Counted from the first letter of the stretch, positions 47,189-58,989 are shown. The stretch is DNA of 64,000 bases from Talpa occidentalis (GCF_014898055.3 NW_026555331.1:99284684-99348683); one strand, 5' to 3'. Notes: generated by a model from the sequence alone, not told the origin. Program-made: numbers and translations.

Positions 47189-47639
47189 TGTAGGGTCAAG
47201 AATGGACACGGTACAGGTTTTCTGATCCCATGCAGACCGGGTAAAGGAGGAGTCAGAGTCCTCAGTGGTTTTTTGCAGGTCTTTTATTGGGATTTAGTGG
47301 ATACATGGCAGGCAAGGGTGCTGGGGGACTGGGAGGCTGGCAGTCCTCCCAGCCCCCAGCAAGTCTTCATTCTATCTGGGCTCACTGGCATTCTCTGCTT
47401 CTGCTTCTTTGCTTCTCTCTTGGCTTCTCTTTGACTTTTGTTTCTCTTTCGGCTTCTACTGGCGTCCCCGGGATGCTGCCGGTAAAAAGCACAGTCTTAG
47501 CCCAGGTGAATCCCATCTACCTATGCCCACACCCTATTCCAGGTGCCCGCCGTCAGGCATGCATTCAGGACTGCAAGGATCCATCATCTATCCTGAAGGT
47601 GGGAGGGCAGAAAAGCCTGACATTTTTCCTTACCCTACA
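47189..47639 (-). mobile_element. Solo LTR, family C, with 5-bp target duplication
   Basis: The plus-strand ends are TGTAGGGT and ACCCTACA, an exact 8-bp inverted terminal repeat beginning TG and ending CA. The 5-bp sequence AACAC flanks it at 47184-47188 and 47640-47644. On the minus strand an AATAAAAGACCTGC polyadenylation signal sits near the 3' end (about 47277-47290), which fixes the minus orientation. U3 holds several short purine-rich repeats of AGAAGC type (47395-47460). A 5-bp duplication fits class I or ERVL-type integrases. No internal viral sequence is present. A 132-codon plus-strand frame through it is antisense and probably accidental. Confidence 0.85.
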
Positions 47640-47644
47640 AACAC

Positions 47645-48465
47645 ACAAAATAATTACTGAATTATATGTGAGAGTAAATAATTAACTCCAAAATTTTGTG
47701 TGAGGAATGTGCTGTAGAATTTAGAAAAGACTAAAATCAAAAGGGATCGTGCTATTCAGAAATGGGTCAGAGTTTTGTAATTAGAATGTGAATTAGACTT
47801 TGAAAACTGGATAAGGTTTGGTCAGTTGGAAAGAGAACAATAGATACTTCTAAGCCGGAGGATCAATTTGAGATGAATGTGTAGAAAGGAGATTTGCATT
47901 TGCCATGGAGGCACATGTTCGCAATTCATGGGAGCACACCTTGCTGAGGTGAGATCAGATATGAGCATCAGAAGGGTGTTATGTGGTAGCAAAAAGGAAA
48001 CATGAACTGTTGTGTTTCTCTAGTATGCGAAGCTTTTAACATGTGGTATAAAGAGTTTTAGGTGTATAGAGAAAAAACATTAAGGAACATTGAAAATTTT
48101 ATGAGAAAGTCATTCCTCTTTGAATTCTTTTAATTATGCTAGTATGACTTTATTAACTTTCTATCATTTGTTAATTTCCCTTTGTATATAAAGAGAAAAC
48201 AGACATCAGAATAGAACTTTCAGCTGGCAAAATTAACTACCTACATTGTTGTGTATCCATTGTATTAATTTTAAGGTGTTCTTTTAATGCCACTGAGTGG
48301 TAATGGTTTCATTTTTACAACTGTGATATAACATTTACTTAAAAGTAAGTTTTTTTAAAGAGCAGAACAATTATCAGTGTATGAATTAAGAAATGATATA
48401 AGCTACATGCTGATGTGACAAAAATCCTAAAGGTGGCATGTGAGTGGAAGTTTAGAAGTCACTGT
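47645..48465. other. Unassigned noncoding sequence
   Basis: AT-rich unique DNA. No gene or clear repeat. Confidence 0.3.
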
Positions 48466-48469
48466 TACA

Positions 48470-48655
48470 GTGGGAGGAGCACTGAGCCTCAAAGTGAAAG
48501 CCTGGCTTTAAATCCCACTTCTGTGGCTTGTTAACAGCGACCTTGTAAAGAAGGAAGTAAACCACTTCCTCTTCCAGAGCCTCAGTTTCCTTGTCTGTAA
48601 AGTGAGGGGCTGGGTAAGATGAACTCCAAGGTCTCCTTCAACTCACACTTGTGTG
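48470..48655 (+). repeat. MIR-family SINE, plus strand
   Basis: MIR order: 'GAGCACTGAGCCTCAAAGTG', 'GCCTGGCTTTAAATCCCACT', 'GAGCCTCAGTTTCCTTGTCT', 'GTAAAGTGAGGGGCTGGGTA', 'AGGTCTCCTTCAACTC'. The ending is of the MIR3 or related type. Confidence 0.75.
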
Positions 48656-50752
48656 ATTAAAGGGCTATTGAAAGAGTCTGAGCAGACAGTGACAAGATGA
48701 AAGTGGCACTTAAAGAAGATTAGTCTGGCAGTGGCATGAAGGTGAGATCCGAGAGGAGAAAGCTTGGGGTCAAGAAGGCCAGATAGGTGACTGCTTCTGT
48801 AATCCAGGAATGAGATGTGAGGGCCTTGGCTAGGACGAAGGTAGTGAGAATGTGAGGGATGAAGAGACATGGAAAACATTTCTAAAGAAAATTGGACAAG
48901 ATTTGAAAACTAAATAGTGACTAGAATAAAAGTGACATAGGATTTTGAACTTGGGGATGTAGAAAAGGGACCCTTTGACAAAATACCAATGTTGAAAATG
49001 TTTGATTCTGAAAATCTTGAGTTAGGGCTGATTGTAACTTTCTTTGAAGACAGATAAAAATATAGGACTGCCACTTAAATAAAAAGAACCACACAGAAGT
49101 ATAGAGTTAGGAGTCTTCTGCACTGAAATAATGAATAAATAAATTACTGAAGAGAATGCAGAACAAAAATAGCAGAAAGCCCCAATTGGGCTTTGGAGTA
49201 AGATGACTATTAGTAAGGGGCAGGCAAATCAGGAAAGACCAAGAAAAGAAACAAATGTAGATGCTCAGAGTGGGAGAGAAACCAGAATAGTATGGGGTTC
49301 TGCAAGCCAAAAAAGGAGCCAGTTTCCAAAAGAAGTGTAGCACTGAAGTACACAAAGTCCTTCAAAGAGGAGAAACTCTGAAGCAAAGACAAAGGCTCCA
49401 CTGACATCACTAGTGCCCTTCTTTTGAGCAGAAAGCATCAGAGTAGTAACAACTGAAATAGATGAGAGATTAAGATTAAGAGCCAACTGGGAGGGGAAAG
49501 GAAGGCAAAATATGGAAATTTGGCAGGAAAAGGAAAGAGAAAATTTTTCTTTGGCAAGAAAAATGCTGCAGATTCAAGAAAAGTTGATTTTAAAAACTAT
49601 GTTGGTAGACCATAATTTTGACAACAGAGGAGGATAAAAGGCTCTTGGGAAGAGAAAAATGGAAGGTCCTGGAAAGTGAAGTGAGATAAATTGTGGACTC
49701 CATTGTGAGGTTCAAATTGTGAACAGGCTTACCCTTGAGTCCCCAACTTCCCCCAAATTAACTTCAGAGAAAGAGGTCTCACATTTATTTCCTCTTCCCC
49801 AGCACATCTCCACCAGGTTCAGGTTAAAAAGACACTAAAAAAACCTACCTTTAAAATCAGAGTTTTCTGAAGTACATTTATTGTATATTCACTCTTCCAA
49901 GCAATCCTGAAGTCAGTTAGCTACTAGGGTAGGTAGGGGCATGCACTTTGCCTACATGGAATCTGGGACATCTTGGCTTGTGTTAGTGAAGTTAAGTGTG
50001 AAGTCCAACACTCACATCATTAAGCCATGTATTCTCCTACCATCTGGGCAGAATTAGCAAATGCTGTTTGGGTGTTTCACATAAGCTTCGTGGTTGCGGC
50101 TGTTGTCTTTTCTTTTGTGTGTGGTCCTTTTCAGACAACTACAAAACATTATGAGCCAGGATCTCAATTAATGTACAAAAATAAATCAGGGCAGGGATTT
50201 TTTTGCCAGCTATAGAAGAATCTAGAAGTAACATGGGCCAGAGTGCCATCCTGTATAACTCTTGAGAAATTCCCCATATCAGAATAGTTTGATTCATTTA
50301 CGTGAACACAGAATCCTAGTAGACACTGTGCTGGACTTCCTTCTGGAGTCTATAGGAAGGTTCTATGTTTGACACATATTGCTGAAAACAATGAGAGAAT
50401 AGAATAAATTTATTTTCCTGAAATCAATTAAAGTTGTAATTTTGAATATATGAACTAAATTCATTGTTGGGCAGTAGATCATATCAAGAACACACATTGT
50501 TCATGCCACAAAGATGGTCACTTAAATATGGTCCCCAATTGTATAAATTTCAGCCCCACAATATCCAGTTCCATTTCTGCATGTCATAGGGAAGTAGCAA
50601 TGATGCCAGTAATACTAAGAGGATTAACAGCGTTAATTGGAGACTGGTAAAATAGAATAATATAGTCCATGAGATACAAACTCAGTTGCCTGCAAGAAGT
50701 CAAATTAACTGATTGAATCAGGTAGAGTATAAGGTAGTAGGGGCCTGTGGTA
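48656..50752. other. Ancient dispersed repeat-like sequence and unassigned DNA
   Basis: The first part (48656-49450) has the purine-rich wording of a mammal-wide ancient repeat, for example TAATCCAGGAATGAGATGTG and AGAAACCAGAATAGTATGGG, but I cannot name the family. The rest (49460-50752) looks unique. Frames of 62-82 codons have no domains. Confidence 0.35.
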
Positions 50753-50756
50753 AATG

Positions 50757-51230
50757 TGTTATGGAGCAGCCCCGATATAAAATAAAACGGGTTGCCTGGC
50801 TGTGGGTCCTCACCTGCACGCTTAAAAGGGACTTATTAATACCCCACTACAGGCGCACACGAAAGGTTAATAAAAGGTTTTATTTACAAGGGAAAGGGGA
50901 ATGAGGAAATGTACAACTCAGGGAGAAAATAGGGAAATAAAGTCTTTAATGCGTCCTACCTGATCCGCCAACCTGGAAACCCAATGGCACTCTCAGAGCT
51001 GGCCGAGCGCTGCGAGCTGGCGGAGAGCCAAAAGGGCCCCCCCAAAGCCCACAGGTCTGGTTTTATAACAAACCTGGTTGCTTAATCCCACCCTCAGTTT
51101 CCAGCAACCTTCCCTTCGGTGGTGATGGGATTTGTCTTTCCCAATGTCCTGATGACTTTGGTCTGGAGTGGGGGTGGAGTCCACAAAGCCTGCATGGAAT
51201 TAGCTTTAGGACATCCTTTTCCCCCTAACA
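50757..51230 (-). mobile_element. Solo LTR, gammaretrovirus-like, family B (copy 2)
   Basis: The plus-strand ends are TGTTATGGAG and CCCTAACA. An exact 4-bp duplication, AATG, lies at 50753-50756 and 51231-51234. Most of its length aligns by eye with the copy at 17293-17758: the same AATAAA region, the same GATCCG/GGAAACCCAA stretch and an identical last 35 bases. It differs by scattered substitutions and small indels. The TATA box is changed (minus TTATAAAACC instead of ATATAAAAGG). No viral genes are next to it. Confidence 0.92.
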
Positions 51231-51234
51231 AATG

Positions 51235-52335
51235 CACAAGACATGCCCTTCTGAGGGGAGCAGTCACCCACTCACCTCAAACCACATGATGGTGAGGTCC
51301 CAAAGAAGTGAGATCATTCAATTATTTAAGAGAATCTAGAAATCCTTATTTTCATATGATTCTTCCAAATTTTAAACTTTAGAATCTTAGTAACTAATGA
51401 AACATGTTTTAGATAATTGTACTGGCCAAAGAAAACATGTCAGTGAGACACAGAATTTTGCAAAACGGCTTCCAACTTACAACTTTTAAATATACGAGCT
51501 TTTTGAAATCTTAAAATCCAAAGAGTTAATCTGGCCTTTTGGTACCATAAAATCCCCTGCCCTTCAATCCCATCCTCAGGCCTTACCCTCCTATTGGGGT
51601 CTTTGAGATCCAAAATCACCTTTCATTTCCCCACTAAAACCAACCAAAACCTGGTTTTCTCAGTGGTCCCTGATCACCTCAAAAGGATAGAAGAGATGTT
51701 ACCTGACTAAAAAATGGGTTTCAATGCTTTCCGGAAGGATTTTTATCTTAAAGAGAATAATAGTTGTGAACCTAAATCCACTTTTAAGCTGTCCGAGGGA
51801 GTAAAACAAAATGCACATCATAGCTTGCTGGGGTCTTCCTGTATCTTGTAAATTCTATGGGAGTCTAATATATGCTAAAGAGCAGGTCTGAGTTCACCTC
51901 ATTCATTCATTCATTCATTCATACAGAAAATATTGGGTCAGTTAATACCACATGCTAGATACAGAATTGTGTCCTAGGAGTAAAGGGCAAACAGGTCAGG
52001 TAAGGACCTTGTCCTCAAGATCATAAATAGTTTGTTAATGAAGGCAGACATGTAATTAGGCTATCAATTTATGCTGCCTCAGAGTGCCAGCACTGATACT
52101 CTCCAGAGAGAGTTGTAGACTGATGCCCTGCCATTTCTAGTCCCCCCAGTTTCTTTTCCCCTCTCCCACAGGTCCTCACTTGCTCCAGACCCTGCTTCCT
52201 GCGTTCAGGTGACAGTCTGCCTGACCCTGTGACTTGGGTGTCTGAGGAGTCTGGTTTTCATCAAGTCAGTGGACCCAGAAGCTTTGCACCCTTGGTCACT
52301 CCTGGCTCCCACTGGTTTTGGCTTTCTCACCTGCA
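51235..52335. other. Unassigned noncoding sequence
   Basis: A (TTCA)n run at 51900-51921 begins a stretch (to about 52060) that resembles an old repeat seen at 61.9 kb. The 52080-52335 part is GC-richer and pyrimidine-rich, but no exon can be supported. Confidence 0.35.
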
Positions 52336-52339
52336 GGCT

Positions 52340-52915
52340 TTACTCATTCTGCTCCTTCCGTGAATGGCATTTACTCATTCCTTTGCCATCACCTTTATGT
52401 TGTTCTGCTTTCCTGTTTAGCTGATTCCATTTCTACATCTGTTATCAAATTGCAAGGTCAAGAGTCATGTTTTTTAATCTGTATTTCCCCTGTAGTATGT
52501 TTTATGCATTCAATAAATGTTAATTTAAATGAGTTAGGAGTTGTCCCTTCATTCTCAGTTTATAGAAAGTGCATGTATCCTTTGATAGAATTAAATGCTG
52601 CCTCTCTCCAGCAGCCTCCCCTAATTGTCTCAGCCTCAGAGAAGGATCTCTTCGTGCTCAGAATTGCTATAGCCTTGGATTCAAACTACTCTTCCTGCCC
52701 ATCTCATACAGGGCTTTATACTGTGAGCCTTGTGTATACGTGTTTCATCTCTACAAAAATGTAATTCTTGTGAGAGCAGAGGAAGTTTCATCTGAATCTT
52801 TTGACCCTTTACCATAGATAGTATAGGGTAGTGCCTGAGGATTTTAATAACGTATATACCAAATCAGCATGCTTGAACAAATGAATACACTGAATGAATG
52901 AAGAGTGCAGGATCT
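52340..52915 (+). repeat. L2 LINE 3' ends, plus strand (two pieces)
   Basis: Piece one (52340-52535) has 'CATTACTCATTCCTTTGCC'-type text and ends ATTCAATAAATGTTAATTTA. Piece two (about 52565-52915) has 'AGCAGCCTCCCCTAATTGTC', 'CTTGTGAGAGCAGAGGAAG', and the end 'CACTGAATGAATGAAG'. Both follow L2 3' wording with heavy divergence. The 148-codon frame across them is not a gene. Confidence 0.65.
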
Positions 52916-55900
52916 GAGTTGGTAATCAAAGCATAACTGATTCCAACCTTCATTTATGCTTTAGGCTTCCAAATCTGACACACTTAACAGGAGTATTTTT
53001 ATGTCTCATAGGCACCTGTTCAAAAAATAATATTCACCATTAATTTAATTTTCCAGGCAACAAAAGAAATCTTGATGTTAAAAAGTGGGTGGCAGGGGCG
53101 GAGTTCACTATGAAACACTGAACTTTCAAAGACTATTAAAAAGGTGTTTAGGAATCTCTTCCCTAAAGGAGGTTTTTTGTTTGTTTTGTTTTTACTGTAA
53201 AAATATGCTTAACTGCACTTTTTGACTTCTTATTTCTTCTTTAACAGTTTTCTGACTTGTTTACTTGCAACTACTATTACTCCAGCAGCCTAGACCCATT
53301 CTCTCTCCTCAATTTAGTATATCTAGACAACAGTTCTTTATTGAGCACCTATTATGTGGCTTTGACTCTGCTGTAGACCTGAAAAGCAGACACTCCTCCT
53401 ATTAAAGTAATGTTTAAAGAAAGAGAACAAATTTTGAGTGAGCAATCATTTATTGGTAAAGCAACCACAATTCAGTGCATGGATTTTGTAAACTCTATTT
53501 TGAATTCAGAGCAAGCAAGTGGACATCTCACTCTAAGTTGTGCTTCAGAGAACAGCTGGTTTATAACTGAGAAGGAATGACTGTGGTTATGACCAGACTT
53601 ATGGCCTCTAGAAGGAAATTGATGGCCAGAGTGATTAAAGCATTTGCTCTGTTCTGTGGTGAAACTAAGTTGCAATTTAGTGCCCTGACTTTCTCTTGAT
53701 TTTACCATTAAAGCATGTTGTCTCCTCATAATTAATCACTGGTGAGGTCGCTAGAATAATGGAGGAAAACAAGATAAGAAAACCATAAAACCATGCTTCC
53801 CAAGGACTAATGACATAATATTGCTAAGGAATTAATAAAGTCTTTTTTCATTCCTTTGTGGCAAGGGAAAAAAATGAGTGGCCAGTTATACAACCTTTCT
53901 CATGAACATTTTCATAGCTACAGGATAGCAATGTAATAATACCTCCAGCAGTGATAGATTAGAGACTTCTATCTAAAATACAGCAATAGCTCACATATCA
54001 GTGTTTAGGGCAATAAACAACAACATCATTAATTTCTTTCTCCAGAATCATAAGTGATTACACTTTCTATCTCAAAATCCCATAGACTCTTAATATTGGA
54101 AATGAAAATAATGTGCCATTGATTTGAGCTGCCTGTTACTTAGAATACAGGAATAATGATCTGAGGGAATTTTAATTATCTAAACTCCAGTAAAAGTCCT
54201 TGAGAGCTTTTCAAAAGGAAAAAAGAAGATGATCCAAAATATAAAAGGTGCCTGAGAAAATGAGATATGCTTTGGCAAATTTAGATTCTGTAGCAAAGAG
54301 GCTATCAGATGCAAAGAATTGGGTTCCTTGTGCCTCAGAGGAAGATGGGCAGGGAAACTTTCAAGGAAGGCAGATGAACACTCCTTAAAGGAATTTTTAT
54401 ACACAAGCAAATAGTATTCAGACATCTTCATGGTTACAATTTTATTATCTATATATGCCTCAGGCCTGTTGGAAGTCATAAACCCACACACCAAATGACA
54501 CCTGAGACAAGGCGCACATTGGCTGCCTTTTCACCTTGTATCCATTTGTGTGTTAAATAGCTGATATGATGGGCTCTTTTTTCCTCACACCTATAAGCCA
54601 AAGTCATTCTCCTGTCAGTGTATAATGATTTTAGTATTTTTGGAGTACTAGCCCTGGAATTTTTCCCATTGCATTATGCAACAGCAGCCCTATCCATAAT
54701 AGATTTAATGTGAGGGGGGAGGGGAGGAAGAAAGGAAGTTGGGTAGAGAAAGACAAAGGAAAGAAGAGGAAATTTTCAGTTTGGACTGCTGGATCTGAGC
54801 CCCTCTCAGCAAAGAGCTCTTAGGCTGTCCTGGGCAAGATATTTGATTTCTCATCAGATGCTTTCAGTGTCCGAAGGCTCATCAAAATGGCAAATACTTT
54901 AAAGTGGGCCTCTCGCCCCTCAAATTTCTGAGAGCTGAACCGGGCAGGAAACTGATATGATGTACACCTATCTTCCAACTTCACTTGCAGCGTTTTCCTA
55001 AGCCCACTTTTGTCTGGTTTCTAATCCATTGGGTATTAATGTTAATCTGATATTTCTGAAGTGCTTAACGGTGTTTGTCTATGAAAGGGGCTGTGGAAAA
55101 GCAGACTGATGGATTGGCTGTGGATTTGACAGCAATTCAAATTTTGAAAAACAAACCTACTTATCCAGAAGTGCCAAATAACCATCATATGTTTCCCTAA
55201 AATAAGAGTGGCATATAAAGAATCTTATAAGCCGGTGACACTAATTTCCATGTTTGCTGCACCATTTTAGCACTCCCATAAACCTGTAGTAGCTTTAACA
55301 GAAATATGGCCGGCTGAGGCATATTTTATGCCTCAGCATGTAAGCATAACAAATAGAAACTTTAACGTGTTCTTAAACAGTTCCTGAGTACTAAACTTAG
55401 TGAAGTATTCTAACAGACATACAGTTCACACTCCACCCCTAGTATTGGAGGGGGATAATCTAGTATCTGGTTATAATTTACAGAATGAAGACTAGTGGGA
55501 TAGACAAAATAAAATTCTCAGAAGTTTTCTTCCCATCCTTCTGAATTTGAAAAAAAAAAAAAGTCCAATTCAACATAGCTCCGTGTTTTACCAAATGTGG
55601 TAGTTTCATCAGAGCAACTCATTACATGTTTTCCTTACAAGGAACTTCCAGATGGCCATGCCCACTCAGACTGAGGGTTTGGTAAAGCTGTCCTAGGACT
55701 CCTCCATTGGACCACATTATAAATGAAGAGTTGAAGTTCTTATTCTTTGCAAAAACAAAACTTATGGATTGGGCCCCACAGATGACCTATATTAAGCTAA
55801 CTTTTGTGTAAGAAAGGCTGAAGTATATATGTTAAAGTTTATTGAGGAAAACATTTTATCCTACTGAATTTTTAAAATAAGCTATTCTAATGTAAAAATA

Positions 55901-56080
55901 ATACATCACCTACTAAAAAGTAGAACATTCAAACAAAAGGATGAAATGTGTATGTAATCACATGTAATTTAATATTTGGGATCTCTCTTGAAATTTATAC
56001 TTACATATAAAAATCTTCATGTAATATATATCATGAAATTTATAATTAGATATAAAAATCACATATATTGTGTATAATGA
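52916..56080. other. Mostly unassigned sequence, repeat-poor
   Basis: A weak L2/MIR piece lies at about 53320-53400 (TTTATTGAGCACCTATTATG). A purine-rich run lies at 54711-54775. The 54840-55430 stretch has no repeat and is a weak candidate for conserved noncoding DNA. AT-rich near-repeats of ACATATAAAAATC type occur at 56003-56060. No gene was recognised. Confidence 0.35.
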
Positions 56081-56084
56081 AGTG

Positions 56085-56222
56085 TGCTTGAACTTAATTA
56101 AAATATTTTTAGATAGTGATGATGGTTACATGATATGAATATACTTGATGCCACTGAACTATACACTTAAAACGGTTAAAAAAAAGCAAATTTTATGTAT
56201 ATTTTGCTACAATAAAACATGT
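56085..56222 (+). mobile_element. Old LINE-1 3' end, plus strand (short)
   Basis: Sense-oriented L1 end: 'TAGTGATGATGGTTACATGA', 'GCCACTGAACTATACACTTA', 'AAACGGTTAAAAAAAAGCAA', 'TTTTGCTACAATAAAACATG'. It lies head-on against the minus-strand L1 that follows. Confidence 0.75.
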
Positions 56223-56426
56223 TTCTTAATATTTTTTCATTGAATTAATTTTGCATTATACCATTTTGTTAAGTTTCAGGTGTTCATTGAGAATCACCAT
56301 GTACAAATACCATACCAAGGTCACTGCTAAACTTCTATTTCTATCCTTCATCATATTGTTGTCCCCTTCTCCCCTGTTTACCCACTCCCCTTCTCCCTTT
56401 CTTCCTGGTAACCACTAATTGATCTT

Positions 56427-56689
56427 TTTTTAAAAGATTTATTTATTTGTGCATACAAGGTCTGGGGTGTTAGCTAGAGTTTCAGGGAGTGAGAGGATTC
56501 ACCAGAAACAGAGAGGGGAACAGAACAGGCAGATCTACTGAAATACACTGCTGAGGGGAGCAGCAGGCAAGACAGGAGAGGTCTGCTGCACCATGTGGGT
56601 TGCTTCCTGGCTGCAGTGGCTGGCAATAGCTTTTATCAAGGCAATAGCTTTTTTACCTGTCTTTAACCCCTGTGCCACCAGGGAGGCCC
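56427..56689 (-). mobile_element. tRNA-derived SINE, older subfamily, in old L1
   Basis: Minus-strand SINE with an exact 15-bp duplication, CCACTAATTGATCTT, at 56412-56426 and 56690-56704. Tail text is AAAAGATTTATTTATTTGTG and the head is GCCACCAGGGAGGCCC. The B-box side is partly rearranged: a short GGCAATAGCTTTTATCAA / GGCAATAGCTTTTTTACC duplication lies at about 56620-56660. Older-subfamily markers are present (plus CTTTAACCCCTGTG). Confidence 0.94.
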
Positions 56690-57257
56690 CCACTAATTGA
56701 TCTTATAGTACAAAAGTTTATTTTTGTTTTATTTAGTTCACATATACCACATATAAGTGAAATCATGTGTTGTTTGTCTTACTCTGTCTCCCTTATTACA
56801 CTGAGCATAATTCTCTGTAGGTCCATTCATATTGTTGCAAATGTAGGTCCATTCATGTCGTAGGATTTCATCTATTTTTATAGCTGAATATTATCCCATT
56901 GTGTATCTATACTACATTTTCATTATGCGTTCATCAATCAATGGCACTTAGGTTGCTTCCAGTTCTTAGCCATTGTAAATTATGCTATACTAAACATGAG
57001 GGTGCATATATCTCTTCAAATTAGTGTTTTTATATTTTTTCAGGAAAATATATCACACTTCTGGAAATGGGATAACAATTTTCTGTAATTTCTATTTTTA
57101 ATTTTTTGAGGAATCTCCATGCTGCTTTCCATAATGACCACATCAATTTACATTCCCACCAACCATTTATAGGGGTTCCCTTCTCTCCACATCCTCCCCA
57201 ACACTTATTTCTTGTCTATTAGATATTAGTCATTCTCACAAGTATGGGGTGATTTTT

Positions 57258-57523
57258 TTTTAAAGATTTATTTATTTACGCATACAAGAGCTGGGGCACA
57301 GGTCAGAGATGTGGGGGATGAGAGGATCCACCAGAGACAGAGTGGGGACAGAACAGGCAGAGCGACCGAAGTACACTGCTGAGGGGAGCAGCGGGCGAGT
57401 CAGGAGAAGTCTGCCTCGCCCTGTGGGTTTCTCCCTGGTCTGCGGGAGATTGAACTTGTGCCGCAGAGTCTGCAGATTGCGTCATAGTGCAGTGCTTAAC
57501 TACTTGCGCCACCAGGGAGGCGC
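57258..57523 (-). mobile_element. tRNA-derived SINE, older subfamily, first of a tandem pair
   Basis: Minus-strand SINE with an exact 13-bp duplication, TGGGGTGATTTTT, at 57245-57257 and 57524-57536. Because the duplication separates it from the next SINE, it must have inserted beside, or into the tail end of, the copy at 57537-57798 afterwards. It is full length with older-type tail text (AAGAGCTGGGGCACAGGTCA). Confidence 0.94.
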
Positions 57524-57536
57524 TGGGGTGATTTTT

Positions 57537-57798
57537 AAAAAAGATTTATTTTCTTATGCATTCAAGAACTGGGGTACAGGCCAGAAGTGTGGGGGTTGAG
57601 AGGATTTACCAGATACAAAGTGGGGAACAGAACAGACAGATCTACTGAAATACACTGCTGAGGGGAACAGCGGGTGAGTCAGGAGAAGTCTGCTGAGCCA
57701 TGTGGGTCTCTCCCTGGCCAGGGATAAAACTCACACTGCAGTGGCTGCAGACAACTTCATAGGTTGCGTTTTAACCCCTTGCACCACCAGGGAGGCCC
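57537..57798 (-). mobile_element. tRNA-derived SINE, older subfamily, second of a tandem pair
   Basis: Minus-strand SINE with tail AAAAAAGATTTATTTTCTTA and reversed head CACCACCAGGGAGGCCC. It shows the older markers (plus GCGTTTTAACCCCTTGCACC). Its own target duplication was probably blurred by the later insertion of the neighbour at 57258. The old L1 resumes at CTCATTGATGTTTTGACTTG. Confidence 0.9.
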
Positions 57799-58523
57799 TC
57801 ATTGATGTTTTGACTTGCATTTCTGTAATAATAGGAGATGGTGAATATCTCTCTGCAATCTATATGTCTTCTTTAGAAAAGTGTCTTAGATCTTCTGCTC
57901 AACTTTTAATTGGGTTGTTTGTTTTTTTATTAAGTTTTATAAGCTCTTGTATATTTTGAATTTAACCCCTGTCAGACATATGATGCATAAATATTTTCTC
58001 CGATTCAGTAGGATGTCTTTTCATTTTGATACAAGTTTCTTTTGCTGTGTGGAAACTTTTTAGTTTGATGTGGCCTCAGTTATGTATTTTCTTTTGTTTC
58101 CTTTGCCATTGCAGTCCAGTCCCCAAAGATATCTCTAAGGCCAATGTCAAGGATTGTGTGATCTAAGATTTCTTCTGTGTATTTGATGGTTGCAGGTCTT
58201 ACATCCAAGTCTTTAATTAATTTTGAATTAATTTTAGTGTATGGTATAAGATGGTGGTCTAGTTTCCTTCCTTTTCATATGGCTGTGTTGTTTTCCCAAC
58301 ACCATTTGTTGAAGAGACTTTCCTTACTCTGTTTTTAAACTCTTGGCTTCTTTGTTGTAAATTAGTTGTCCGTATGTCTATGGCTTTATTTCTGGGCTCT
58401 CAGTTTTGTTCCATTGATCTGTGTATCTATTTTTATCCCACTACCAGGCATTTTAATTACTATTGCTTTGTAGTATAGGTTGAATTTGGGAAGCATGATA
58501 CCTCCACTTTTGTTATTTATTTC

Positions 58524-58989
58524 CTTTTAAAAAAATTTTATATTTTTTTTACATCATTTTTCATTTTTGTGCAATGTATGCATTTTCATCTTGGTTATTG
58601 TCCCCGTAAAATTCTCCCCCCCCGTTTTGATCCCAATTTCTTCTCTCCGCCCCCTGTAGTGTGTTTCAAGTTTATAGTTGCCTGTTGATTTTGATTTTTA
58701 CTTTATTATAATTAGTCTTTTTCCTGATCCCTATTTAGGTTTTCTAAATTCCTGCTATGAGTGAGACATGCGGTATTTTTCTTTTTCTTTCTGGCTTATT
58801 TCGCTGAGCATGATCCCTTCCAGCTCCATCCATGTTGCTGCAAATGGCATGAGTTTATCTTTTTTGATTGCTGAGTAATATTCCATTGTGTATATGTACC
58901 ACATCTTCTTGATCCCCTATGTTTATTGCAGCACTATTTATAATAGGTAAGCTATGGAAACAACCCAAATGTCTGAAAAATAGATGATT
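58524..58989 (-). mobile_element. Younger LINE-1 with 5' inversion (twin priming)
   Basis: The main part (58524-58915) is minus-strand L1 3' end: a T-rich start, the C-rich reversed 3' UTR tract, 'CCTGCTATGAGTGAGAC', 'TTTCGCTGAGCATGATCCC', 'GAGTAATATTCCATTGTG', 'ACCACATCTTCTTGATCC'. The last 75 bases (58915-58989) are L1 in the opposite, plus orientation: 'CCTATGTTTATTGCAGCACT' to 'AATAGATGATTG'. In an uninverted L1 that segment directly precedes GGATCAAGAAG, so the inverted piece is its exact 5' neighbour. A 12-bp duplication, GTTNTTTATTTC, with one mismatch, flanks it at 58512-58523 and 58990-59001. Confidence 0.93.

Noticed and set aside
47287..47685. 132-codon plus-strand frame
   Set aside because: It lies largely inside the minus-strand solo LTR, and the residues show no family features.
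17293..51230. The two family B LTRs as the 5' and 3' LTRs of one 34-kb provirus
   Set aside because: Each has its own 4-bp duplication (GTTT and AATG), and the DNA between them holds no retroviral genes.
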